From Aquabacterium sp. (GTDB lineage: Bacteria > Pseudomonadota > Gammaproteobacteria > Burkholderiales > Burkholderiaceae_C), in contig JAURXM010000020.1 of assembly GCA_030654395.1 (NCBI GenBank), forward strand, positions 1-64,000: DNA of 64,000 nucleotides, written 5' to 3'. Below, in pieces: positions 52,732-62,138 of the stretch. Both the position numbers and the translations under genes were made by a program. Every line of letters starts with the position of its first letter. Within the stretch, counting starts at the first letter, position 1. Below the pieces are notes generated by a model. It searched no databases, was not told the origin of the DNA, and saw only the letters and a list, made by a program, of their open reading frames with translations.

Positions 52732-54075
52732 ATGAAACCTGTTATTGCCTTGGTCGGACGACCCAACGTCGGCAAATCGACGTTGTTCAATCGCCTAACC
52801 AAGACGCGTGATGCCATCGTCGCCGACTACGCTGGCTTGACCCGTGACCGTCACTACGGTGAGGGAAGGGCGGGCTCGCACGAGTTCATCGTCATCGACA
52901 CAGGTGGTTTTGAGCCCGAATGCACGTCTGGTATTTTCAAAGAAATGGCCAAGCAGACGAGGCAAGCCGTAGCCGAAGCAGATGCGGTGATTTTTGTTGT
53001 TGATGGCCGCAATGGTTTATCGGCGCAAGACCACGACATCGCACGATACCTTCGCACGGCAAACAAGAAGGTCTTCTTGGCTGCCAATAAAGTGGAGGGC
53101 ATGCAAGAAGGCGCTCACCTTGCTGAATTTTATGAATTGGGTATTGGTGAGCCACTGCCCATTTCTTCCGCACACGGGCAGGGCATACGCAGTCTGATCG
53201 ATTTGGCGCTGGAAGAATTTTTTGTCGACGAGGACGAAGATGATGAGTTGCTTGAGGACGATCCTGATCGCCCCATTCGCCTTGCTGTCGCAGGTCGCCC
53301 CAATGTGGGTAAGTCGACGCTCATCAACACTTGGTTGGGTGAGGAGCGCTTGGTTGCTTTTGACATGCCAGGCACAACCAGAGATGCGATCAGTGTGCCG
53401 TTTGAACGAGATGGTCAACGCTTTGAGTTGATCGACACGGCAGGTTTGCGTCGCAAGGGCCGTGTGTTTGAGGCGATTGAAAAATTCTCGGTTGTCAAAA
53501 CACTTCAAGCCGTATCAGACGCCAATGTCGTGCTGTTACTGGTTGATGCAACGCAAGGCGTCACGGAGCAAGACGCACACATCGCCGGGTTCATCATGGA
53601 ATCAGGGCGCGCTGTGGTTATTGCGGTGAACAAATGGGATGCGGTAGACAGTTATCAGCGGGAGCTGTTAGAGCGCTCGATCGAGCAGCGTTTGGCGTTT
53701 CTGAAATTTGCCCCCGTGTTGCACATTTCTGCGATCAAACGTCAGGGCTTGGCGCCACTTTGGAAGTCGATTGCCTCTGCGTGGCGGTCCGCTACGTGCA
53801 AGATGCCAACGCCAGTTCTAACCCGATTGCTTGCTGAAGCGGTTCAGTTCCAGCAACCTAAGCTGGCCGGACCGTTTAGACCTAAGCTTCGCTATGCCCA
53901 CCAAGGCGGCCAGAATCCACCCATCATTGTGGTGCACGGCAACTCGTTGGAACACATCAGCGAGACCTATAAGCGATTCCTTGAGGGGCGCTTTCGAGAG
54001 CACTTTAAGCTGACTGGCACACCACTGCGGATCCAGTTTAAATCTTCAGATAACCCATTTGCCGACCGGCAATAA
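52732..54075 (+). CDS. der: Ribosome-associated double GTPase Der (EngA)
   Basis: Der is an essential GTPase for 50S maturation. The 447-residue protein has two G domains in tandem: the first with [17 protein letters not shown] and NKVE; the second, near residue 188, with [21 protein letters not shown] and NKWD. A KH-like domain follows ([21 protein letters not shown]). An acidic linker ([13 protein letters not shown]) separates the G domains. Confidence 0.98.
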   Translation: MKPVIALVGRPNVGKSTLFNRLTKTRDAIVADYAGLTRDRHYGEGRAGSHEFIVIDTGGFEPECTSGIFKEMAKQTRQAVAEADAVIFVVDGRNGLSAQDHDIARYLRTANKKVFLAANKVEGMQEGAHLAEFYELGIGEPLPISSAHGQGIRSLIDLALEEFFVDEDEDDELLEDDPDRPIRLAVAGRPNVGKSTLINTWLGEERLVAFDMPGTTRDAISVPFERDGQRFELIDTAGLRRKGRVFEAIEKFSVVKTLQAVSDANVVLLLVDATQGVTEQDAHIAGFIMESGRAVVIAVNKWDAVDSYQRELLERSIEQRLAFLKFAPVLHISAIKRQGLAPLWKSIASAWRSATCKMPTPVLTRLLAEAVQFQQPKLAGPFRPKLRYAHQGGQNPPIIVVHGNSLEHISETYKRFLEGRFREHFKLTGTPLRIQFKSSDNPFADRQ

Positions 54076-54158
54076 GCCTAAACACAGATCCTTGCCTGAG
54101 TCTAGGCAGGGATTGTGTTAAGGTGATCAATCTTAAACTTTCCAACACGGAGCATATC

Positions 54159-54398
54159 GTGAGCAACAAAGGACAACTGTTACAAGACCCGTTCTTGAAC
54201 CTTTTGCGCAGAGAACATGTACCGGTGTCCATTTACTTGGTCAACGGCATCAAACTTCAAGGCCACATCGAATCGTTCGATCAGTACGTCGTACTGCTTC
54301 GCAACACGGTGACGCAAATGGTCTATAAGCACGCCATATCCACGGTTGTGCCAGGTCGCGCGGTGAACTTCCACGCCAGCGAAACACCAGAAGAGTGA
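54159..54398 (+). CDS. hfq: RNA chaperone Hfq
   Basis: Hfq forms a hexameric ring that pairs small RNAs with mRNAs and shapes mRNA stability. The 79-residue protein shows Sm1 ([20 protein letters not shown], then [14 protein letters not shown]) and Sm2 (YKHAIST). It has the short C-terminal tail usual in betaproteobacteria. GTG at 54159 is chosen because it yields the canonical [11 protein letters not shown] start with GGAG eight bases upstream; a longer frame starts at 54123. Confidence 0.97.
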   Translation: MSNKGQLLQDPFLNLLRREHVPVSIYLVNGIKLQGHIESFDQYVVLLRNTVTQMVYKHAISTVVPGRAVNFHASETPEE

Positions 54399-54431
54399 TC
54401 CTCTTTACCTAAGCAACCCAAGCACAGTGCC

Positions 54432-55682
54432 TTGACATACTCAACGTCGATTGCTGGCCCTAGCCATGAGCCTAGGGTTGTTTTGGTTGGGGTCAATTTT
54501 GGTCGTGGATCGTCATATGACGGTACCTTGAATGAACTGGCCTTGTTGGTTGAGTCCGCTGGTGACGTGCCAGTGGCAAAGATCACCGCCAACAGGCAAG
54601 CGCCAGATGCTGCGCTCTTCGTGGGATCCGGTAAGGCCGATGAAATCAAAGCCTTGGTGGTGATGCACCAGGCTCAAGCCGTTATTTTCGACCAAGCCTT
54701 ATCGCCTGCGCAGCAGCGTAATCTTGAGCGTCATTTAGAGGTTGAGGTGCTAGATCGCATTGGTCTGATCCTTGAAATCTTTGCCGACCGGGCACGCAGC
54801 CACGAAGGCAAGTTGCAGGTTGAGTTGGCTCGCCTTGAGTACCTCGCCACCCGCTTAGTTCGCCGGTGGTCTCACTTGGAGCGTCAACGTGGTGGCGTTG
54901 GCCTCCGTGGTGGCCCAGGCGAGACACAAATCGAACTTGACCGCCGCATGATTGAGACCAAAATCAAATCGGTCAAAGAGCGCTTGGTCAAGGTCAAGAA
55001 GCAGCGCAACACACAGCGTAGGTCTCGGGAGCGTGCCGGGACGTTTCGCATCTCGCTGGTCGGTTACACCAATGCAGGTAAGTCGACTCTGTTCAATGCA
55101 TTGACAAAGGCCGGGGCCTACACGGCCAACCAACTCTTTGCAACGTTGGACACCACAACCCGACAAGTGTTCTTGGCTGAAACACAAACCAGCGTGGCCT
55201 TGTCGGACACCGTGGGTTTTATCCGCGATTTGCCGCATAGCTTGGTCGCATCCTTCGAGGCGACCTTGCAAGAGGCGACCGAAGCCAATGTCTTGCTTCA
55301 CGTCATAGATGCAGGCAGTCAAGCCCAACACGATCAGATCAATGAAGTAATGCGGGTGCTCGCTAGCATCGGAGCAGCTGACTTGCCTCAAGTGCTAGTT
55401 TTCAACAAGTGCGACTGTTTGTCGGCGGATCAGCAGCCAAGCGTACAACGTGATATATATGAGTTGCCATGTGGCCGTGCATGTGTTCGCGTTTTCGTGA
55501 GCGCGCTTACAGGCGAGGGCATGGATGTGTTGCGTGGTGTCATCGCAGAAGCCGTTTTGGGCGGATTGGGGCTTGATTCAAGCACCAATCCTGAGTTAGA
55601 TCCGCGATTCGACATGCACAATCCTATTGATGTAGATGTACCCCGTTCGGTACATCCAGACTTTTTTACTGTCCGAACATGA
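54432..55682 (+). CDS. hflX: Ribosome-associated GTPase HflX
   Basis: HflX splits stalled or heat-damaged ribosomes. The 416-residue protein has the N-terminal nucleotide-binding region (VGSGKADEIKALV), a coiled linker rich in Arg/Lys (KVKKQRNTQRRSRER), and the G domain with VGYTNAGKSTLFNALT and SDTVGFIRDLPH, then NKCD. The only in-frame start giving the whole N terminus is a TTG at 54432 without an obvious ribosome-binding site. The stop overlaps the hflK ATG by four bases. Confidence 0.94.
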   Translation: MTYSTSIAGPSHEPRVVLVGVNFGRGSSYDGTLNELALLVESAGDVPVAKITANRQAPDAALFVGSGKADEIKALVVMHQAQAVIFDQALSPAQQRNLERHLEVEVLDRIGLILEIFADRARSHEGKLQVELARLEYLATRLVRRWSHLERQRGGVGLRGGPGETQIELDRRMIETKIKSVKERLVKVKKQRNTQRRSRERAGTFRISLVGYTNAGKSTLFNALTKAGAYTANQLFATLDTTTRQVFLAETQTSVALSDTVGFIRDLPHSLVASFEATLQEATEANVLLHVIDAGSQAQHDQINEVMRVLASIGAADLPQVLVFNKCDCLSADQQPSVQRDIYELPCGRACVRVFVSALTGEGMDVLRGVIAEAVLGGLGLDSSTNPELDPRFDMHNPIDVDVPRSVHPDFFTVRT

Positions 55683-57046
55683 ACATGCAATCTATGGAAA
55701 ATGGCACAGTGCCGTCACAAGGTCGTCCTTCTGTGATGATCACGGCATCTGCTTTGGCGCATTTTGCGTCGAACGCTGCGCAACGATTCGTTTGGGTGGG
55801 GGGCAGGTTGATGCGTCAATCAATGACCAGCCTAGGCCGCACTGAGCCAATTCGAAATGAGCGTAACGATGGGCCGCCGGATCTTGATGAATTGTGGAAG
55901 GACTTAAACCGCAAGCTCAGTGGGGTTTTCTCTGGGCGTGGCGGTGGCAGTGGTGATGGCGGCTCAGGCGGCAACATGACGCCAGATCCACGTAGCGCCA
56001 GCATTGGACTCGGTTTGGTCGCGTCCATTGGTGTATTGATCTGGTTAGGCAGTGGTTTCTTTCAAGTTCAAGAGGGTCAGCAGGCGGTGATTCTGACCTT
56101 TGGTCGGGTGAGTCATACCGTTGAGGCAGGCTTGCAATGGCGTTGGCCGTTCCCAATTCAGAGTCAAGAGGTGGTCAATTTGACACAGCTGCGATCGATC
56201 GATGTCGGTAGCAGTGCTGTGATGCAAGCGACCGGTCTGCGAGATTCATCCATGCTGACACGAGATGAGAACATCGTAGATATTCGCTTTACTGTGCAAT
56301 ATCGCTTAGCCGATGCTCGCCAGTACCTGTTTGAGAATCGCAGTTCTGATGAGGCTGTTGCGCAAGCTGCCGAGTCAGCCGTGCGAGAAATCGTCGGCAA
56401 TAGCACCATGAATTCGGTTTTGTACGAGCAACGCGATGCCATTGCCACGGAATTGGTCAAGTCGATCCAGCAACAACTGAACAAGTTGAAAGCTGGCGTG
56501 ACCGTTGCAAGTGTCAATGTCCAAAGCGTCCAAGCACCAGAGCAAGTGCAAGCTGCATTCGATGATGCTTTCAAGGCAGGTGCCGATCGTGAGCGTTTGA
56601 AGAACGAAGGTCAAGCCTATGCCAATGATGTGATTCCAAAGGCTCAAGGAACGGCAGCCCGCTTGCGTGAAGAGGCGGCTGGATATTCGGCCCGGGTGGT
56701 GGCTCAAGCAGAGGGTGACGCCCAGCGATTTAAGTCGGTTTTGACAGAGTATCAAAAGGCACCAGGCGTGACCCGCGACCGTCTCTACATCGATACCATG
56801 CAGCAAATCTACAGCAACGTGACCAAAGTGGTCGTCGACTCACGCCAGGGCACTAACTTGTTGTATCTGCCTTTGGATAAGTTGATTCAATCCAGTGCTG
56901 CGGGCGTTCCAGGCGCGGTCGTGGCGGCACCAGCACCCAATCCAAGTGGTACTTCGACGGCCGAGGTGCCTGCACCGACCAGTCCAGCCGCAGTTAGTCA
57001 AGATGTTCGCTCGCGTGATGGTTTGCGCAGCCGTGATGGTCGCTGA
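55679..57046 (+). CDS. hflK: FtsH-regulating membrane protein HflK
   Basis: HflK and HflC form the large membrane complex that encloses the protease FtsH. The protein has the conserved PPDLDELWKDLNRKLSGVF segment, a Gly-rich stretch, one transmembrane helix near residues 105-125 (ASIGLGLVASIGVLIWLGS) and a SPFH/band-7 domain. The C-terminal tail is Pro/Ala-rich. From ATG 55679 it is 455 residues, with about 45 unusual N-terminal residues; an ATG at 55811 with GGCAGG upstream would remove 44. hflC follows after 33 bases. Confidence 0.93.
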   Translation: MNMQSMENGTVPSQGRPSVMITASALAHFASNAAQRFVWVGGRLMRQSMTSLGRTEPIRNERNDGPPDLDELWKDLNRKLSGVFSGRGGGSGDGGSGGNMTPDPRSASIGLGLVASIGVLIWLGSGFFQVQEGQQAVILTFGRVSHTVEAGLQWRWPFPIQSQEVVNLTQLRSIDVGSSAVMQATGLRDSSMLTRDENIVDIRFTVQYRLADARQYLFENRSSDEAVAQAAESAVREIVGNSTMNSVLYEQRDAIATELVKSIQQQLNKLKAGVTVASVNVQSVQAPEQVQAAFDDAFKAGADRERLKNEGQAYANDVIPKAQGTAARLREEAAGYSARVVAQAEGDAQRFKSVLTEYQKAPGVTRDRLYIDTMQQIYSNVTKVVVDSRQGTNLLYLPLDKLIQSSAAGVPGAVVAAPAPNPSGTSTAEVPAPTSPAAVSQDVRSRDGLRSRDGR

Positions 57047-57079
57047 AGCGCCACGACAGTACAAGCAAGGAATCTAACA

Positions 57080-57970
57080 ATGAACCGAATTGGCATTATT
57101 TTGGCCGGCGCGTTGCTGGCACTCATCATTGCATCGTCCACGATCTATGTGGTGGATCAGCGTGAGTTCGCTGTGGTCTATGCACTGGGTGAGATCAAAG
57201 AAGTGATCAGTGAACCTGGACTGAAGCTCAAGCAACCAGCACCACTCCAAAACGTCGTTTTTCTTGATCGACGCATTCAGACGCTTGACAGCCCAGAATC
57301 GCGTCCCATTTTTACGGCAGAAAAGAAGAGCTTGGTTATCGATTGGTTGGTCAAGTGGCGCGTTGTTGAGCCTAAACAGTTCATTCGCAATAATGGCGTC
57401 AACCTGCGTAATGCGGAAAACCGCCTCGCTCCAATCGTTCAGGCCGCTTTGAACGAAGAAGTCACCAAGCGAACAGTTGGCGCCATGCTGTCGGCCGAAC
57501 GTGAGAAGGTCATGCAAGGCGTGATCAAACGATTGGTTGATGATGCTAAATCATTTGGCATTGAAATCGTGGATGTTCGCATCAAGCGCGTCGACTTCGC
57601 AGTCAATATCACGGAGTCTGTCTACCGCCGAATGGAGTCTGAACGCAAGCGTGTCGCGAACGAGCTGCGATCAACCGGTGGTGCTGATGGTGAGAAAATC
57701 AGGGCTGATGCAGATCGCCAGCGGGAAATCATCGTTGCAGAAGCCTATCGGGATGCTCAAAAATTAAAAGGTGAGGGTGATGCCAAAGCGTCGGCCTTGT
57801 ACGCGGATGCCTTTGGCAAAGACCCTCAGTTCGCTCAGTTCTATCGCAGTCTTGAAGCGTATAGATCAACATTCCGTAGCAAGTCGGACGTGATGGTGAT
57901 GGATCCAAGCAGTGAATTTTTCAAGGCACTGCGTGGCAATGGTTCAGCATCGCCTGTCCCTAAGAAGTGA
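57080..57970 (+). CDS. hflC: FtsH-regulating membrane protein HflC
   Basis: A 296-residue SPFH-domain protein that partners HflK. One N-terminal transmembrane segment (IGIILAGALLALIIASSTIYVV, residues 3-24) is followed by the band-7 domain (VVDQREFAVVYALGEIKEV, GVNLRNAENRLAPIVQAALN) and a coiled-coil helix (ADADRQREIIVAEAYRDAQ). The C terminus ends in SSEFFKALRG, typical of HflC. Confidence 0.96.
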   Translation: MNRIGIILAGALLALIIASSTIYVVDQREFAVVYALGEIKEVISEPGLKLKQPAPLQNVVFLDRRIQTLDSPESRPIFTAEKKSLVIDWLVKWRVVEPKQFIRNNGVNLRNAENRLAPIVQAALNEEVTKRTVGAMLSAEREKVMQGVIKRLVDDAKSFGIEIVDVRIKRVDFAVNITESVYRRMESERKRVANELRSTGGADGEKIRADADRQREIIVAEAYRDAQKLKGEGDAKASALYADAFGKDPQFAQFYRSLEAYRSTFRSKSDVMVMDPSSEFFKALRGNGSASPVPKK

Positions 57971-58000
57971 TGCCTCTGCTGTTTTTGAGGCGATTCAGAC

Positions 58001-58195
58001 ATGACTGATGCAATCTGGATTGCCCTCGCCTTGGTGCTTGTGCTGGAAGGGTTGTTGCCCGCCATCAATCCTGGCGGGTGGCGTCGATTGTTTGAGCAAA
58101 TCATGCACCTTAACGATCAGCAAATTCGAAGCGCTGGTTTGGTTAGCATGGTGATTGGTTTGGTTTTTCTTTGGGTGATTCAGGCTACTACTTGA
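58001..58195 (+). CDS. DUF2065 small membrane protein (YjeT-like)
   Basis: A 64-residue protein with two transmembrane helices (IWIALALVLVLEGLLPAI and SAGLVSMVIGLVFLWVI) separated by NPGGWRRLFEQI. It matches the DUF2065/YjeT family found right after hflC in many proteobacteria. The function is unknown. Confidence 0.9.
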   Translation: MTDAIWIALALVLVLEGLLPAINPGGWRRLFEQIMHLNDQQIRSAGLVSMVIGLVFLWVIQATT

Positions 58196-58250
58196 GTCCT
58201 GATTCCGCCTGAAGATGGCATTTTTGTGTCAAATCTTGCCCGTCGCCCTG

Positions 58251-58256
58251 TAGAAT
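58251..58256 (+). promoter_or_regulatory. Candidate -10 element for hisZ-purA
   Basis: TAGAAT lies 30 bases before the hisZ ATG in the 90-base gap after the DUF2065 gene. The -35 region is poor. Confidence 0.4.
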
Positions 58257-58285
58257 CCCGTTTTTAATCCCCCACTCATTTTCTT

Positions 58286-59479
58286 ATGTCCTCTGCTTGG
58301 CTGTTGCCAGAGCACATTGCTGACGTCTTGCCTGCGCAAGCTCGTCGCCTCGAAGATCTACGCCGCGTCTGGCTTGATGCTGCTCGCCGCTGCGGCTACG
58401 AGTTTGTCATGCCGCCGCTGCTTGAGCACATCGAATCGCTCTTATCAGGGACTGGCCATGCGCTGGATCTCAAAACTTTCAAGTTGGTGGATCAACTCAG
58501 CGGCCGCACTTTGGGTGTGCGTGCAGACTCGACTCCCCAAGTGGCGCGTATAGACGCACATTTACTCAATCGTGACGGCGTAACGAGGCTTTGCTATTGC
58601 GGTCCAGTGCTGCATACACGACCAGTCAGCCCACATGCGAGTCGTGAGCCACTGCAACTGGGCGCAGAAATCTACGGACACGCTGGTTTGGAGGCGGATC
58701 TCGAGTCGGCTGAATTGGCGCTTGACGGTTTGGTTTCAACTGGCCTGACCGGCTTGGTCTTAGATCTTGCTGATGTGCGTTTGCTCAATGGTGTTCTAGC
58801 CGGTTTGGGCATCGCTGCTTTGGACAAAGCCACGCATGAAGCCGTTGTGTCAGCCTTGACCAGTAAAGATGTTGCAGCGTTACGTGATTTGGCAACCCAG
58901 GGTACTTTGGCTTCGATCCCTGAGGCAGCCGAGGTTTTGGTTCGCATGACAACACTGTTCGGGGACGATGCTGTATTGTTAGAAGCACGTTCAGTGCTGC
59001 CTAAAAATCAATTGGTTGATGCTGCCCTGAATGATCTGGCTTGGTTGGCTGGGCACTTGAGACAGACCCAGCCTAGTGTTACCGTTGGCTTTGACTTATC
59101 TGATTTCAGCGGTTTTGCCTACTACAGTGGAACCCGCTTTGCTGTCTACGCAAAGGGGTACGCCGATGCGTTAGTCCGTGGTGGTCGGTACGATGAGGTC
59201 GGTGCAGTGTTTGGTAGGCGGCGCCCGGCAGTGGGTTTTAGCCTCGACTTGAAAATTTTGGCTGATTTGTTAGCTGGGCTCAATGGCCTAGTCAAGCATT
59301 CGGCTATTTGCGCCCCTTGGGGCGAAGATCCAGCCTTGCGAGTTGCTGTGCGCACCTTGCGAGAGCAGGGACACACAGTCGTGTGGGCACTGCCTGGACA
59401 TGAACATGACGCCCAAGAATTTGACTGTGATCGCGAACTAGCGATGGTCGATGGACGCTGGTCGGTACGCGCGCTCTGA
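58286..59479 (+). CDS. hisZ: ATP phosphoribosyltransferase regulatory subunit HisZ
   Basis: HisZ is a histidyl-tRNA synthetase paralogue that pairs with the short-form HisG to catalyse and regulate the first step of histidine synthesis. The 397-residue protein has the class II-like core (LPEHIADVLPAQARRLEDLR, FVMPPLLEHIESLL, LGVRADSTPQVARIDAH, YYSGTRFAVYAKGYADALVRGGRYD). It lacks the anticodon-binding domain seen in HisS at 49491. hisZ-purA is a common Burkholderiales pair; hisG is not in the window. Confidence 0.95.
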   Translation: MSSAWLLPEHIADVLPAQARRLEDLRRVWLDAARRCGYEFVMPPLLEHIESLLSGTGHALDLKTFKLVDQLSGRTLGVRADSTPQVARIDAHLLNRDGVTRLCYCGPVLHTRPVSPHASREPLQLGAEIYGHAGLEADLESAELALDGLVSTGLTGLVLDLADVRLLNGVLAGLGIAALDKATHEAVVSALTSKDVAALRDLATQGTLASIPEAAEVLVRMTTLFGDDAVLLEARSVLPKNQLVDAALNDLAWLAGHLRQTQPSVTVGFDLSDFSGFAYYSGTRFAVYAKGYADALVRGGRYDEVGAVFGRRRPAVGFSLDLKILADLLAGLNGLVKHSAICAPWGEDPALRVAVRTLREQGHTVVWALPGHEHDAQEFDCDRELAMVDGRWSVRAL

Positions 59480-59513
59480 GCGGATCGATCCCCTATTTGC
59501 GAAACAGGAATAA

Positions 59514-60872
<1,359 letters not shown>

Positions 60873-60922
60873 TGCTTGTGCCGCATTCATCTCCCTACAG
60901 TACGCCCGCAAAAGGAACGGCC

Positions 60923-61444
60923 ATGATCACTGACGACGGCAAGCATCTGTATGTGTCTTGGGAAGAGTACCACCAGCTGATCGAGCGTCTTGCGCTGAAG
61001 GTTCACGCCTCAGGTTGGGAGTTTGATCAAATTCTGTGCTTGGCGCGTGGTGGCATGCGCCCCGGCGACATGCTTTCCCGTATTTTTGATCGCCCGCTGG
61101 GCATCATGTCGACAAGCTCATACCGCGACGACGGCGGGACACTGCAAGGCCGTCTAGATATGGCTAAATACATCACCATGCCAAAGGGTGAGTTGGCTGG
61201 GCGGGTATTGTTAGTCGATGATTTGGCTGACTCTGGTGTGACACTCAGGGCGGTTGTAGACCGTTTGCGCAGCATGCCGGCAATTGTTGAATTGAGATCG
61301 GCTGTGATATGGGTGAAGGGAGTGTCGACCTACGCCCCGGATTTCTATGTGGAATCCTTGCCTACCAGCCCGTGGATTCATCAGCCTTTTGAGGAATACG
61401 ACAACATCAGGCCCGATGCCTTAAAAAGGCGAGTTAAGGTCTAA
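60923..61444 (+). CDS. Purine-type phosphoribosyltransferase
   Basis: A 173-residue type I phosphoribosyltransferase. The PRPP motif is VLLVDDLADSGVTL; CLARGGMRPGDML and the C-terminal FYVESLPTSPWIHQPFEEYD resemble xanthine/hypoxanthine-guanine enzymes. Position after purA supports purine salvage, but the base used cannot be read from sequence. The ATG at 60923 has AAAAGGA before it; upstream in-frame ATG 60872 is less likely. A terminator follows. Confidence 0.88.
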   Translation: MITDDGKHLYVSWEEYHQLIERLALKVHASGWEFDQILCLARGGMRPGDMLSRIFDRPLGIMSTSSYRDDGGTLQGRLDMAKYITMPKGELAGRVLLVDDLADSGVTLRAVVDRLRSMPAIVELRSAVIWVKGVSTYAPDFYVESLPTSPWIHQPFEEYDNIRPDALKRRVKV

Positions 61445-61472
61445 AAAAAGGCAACCATTTGGTTGCTTTTTT
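61443..61472 (+). terminator. Intrinsic terminator after the phosphoribosyltransferase gene
   Basis: GCAACC / GGTTGC form a stem around ATTT, flanked by an A-run before and TTTTTT after, directly past the stop codon. The A and T runs could also let it work in the opposite direction. Confidence 0.85.
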
Positions 61473-61493
61473 ATTGGCATTGATACGATAAAG

Positions 61494-61528
61494 AAAAAAG
61501 CCGCTTGATACTTGATCAAGCGGCTTTT
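61494..61528 (-). terminator. Intrinsic terminator of the first tRNA-Leu
   Basis: An 11-bp perfect stem (AGCCGCTTGAT / ATCAAGCGGCT) with a 5-base loop is followed on the minus strand by a T-run. It begins six bases after the tRNA 3' end. The stem is the same as in the second copy. Confidence 0.9.
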
Positions 61529-61533
61529 AAATT

Positions 61534-61618
<85 letters not shown>

Positions 61619-61619
61619 A

Positions 61620-61918
61620 GGTGCTCTGCATGAAATTTATTTCATTTTCTGCAGAGAGCGAAACTATAGCATGAATTCATGCCTGTAGCATCTTCCTTGT
61701 TTTGATTTTGCACTGAAGCAGTGACGGCGAGAGTTTGATCTGTTTATTCGACTGCGCGCAGATGAAAAGGTGTAGCCTGAGTAAAAGGCGGCAAGATTGA
61801 TGATGAGATCAAAACCATGTCTGTATGCGGTTTGTGGGCGCGATTCAAGGCCGGAAGGCTTTGCGGCATCCTGTGCTCGGCGCCTGTTCAATGGTATGCC
61901 CAAAGCTTGTCGAGCAAG
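61620..61918. other. Spacer between the two tRNA-Leu genes
   Basis: About 300 bases with no protein gene I can support. On the minus strand TATAGT (61668-61663) is a possible -10 for copy 1, beside the palindrome GCATGAATTCATGC. ORFs crossing it run through the tRNA genes and are not real. Confidence 0.5.
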
Positions 61919-61953
61919 AAAAAAGCCGCTTGATGAATAATCAAGCGGCTTTT
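61919..61953 (-). terminator. Intrinsic terminator of the second tRNA-Leu
   Basis: The 10-bp stem GCCGCTTGAT / ATCAAGCGGC with loop GAATA is followed on the minus strand by a T-run (TTTTTTCTTG). It matches the stem of the copy 1 terminator, with a different loop. Confidence 0.9.
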
Positions 61954-61957
61954 CAAT

Positions 61958-62042
<85 letters not shown>

Positions 62043-62138
62043 AGGTACTTTTTACGCCTTTAACCACAAGTGCGCTTTTTTGAAAAAATGCACGTCGTCA
62101 TCAGCGAAGAGCTTGATTCTACCATCAAAATAAGACCT

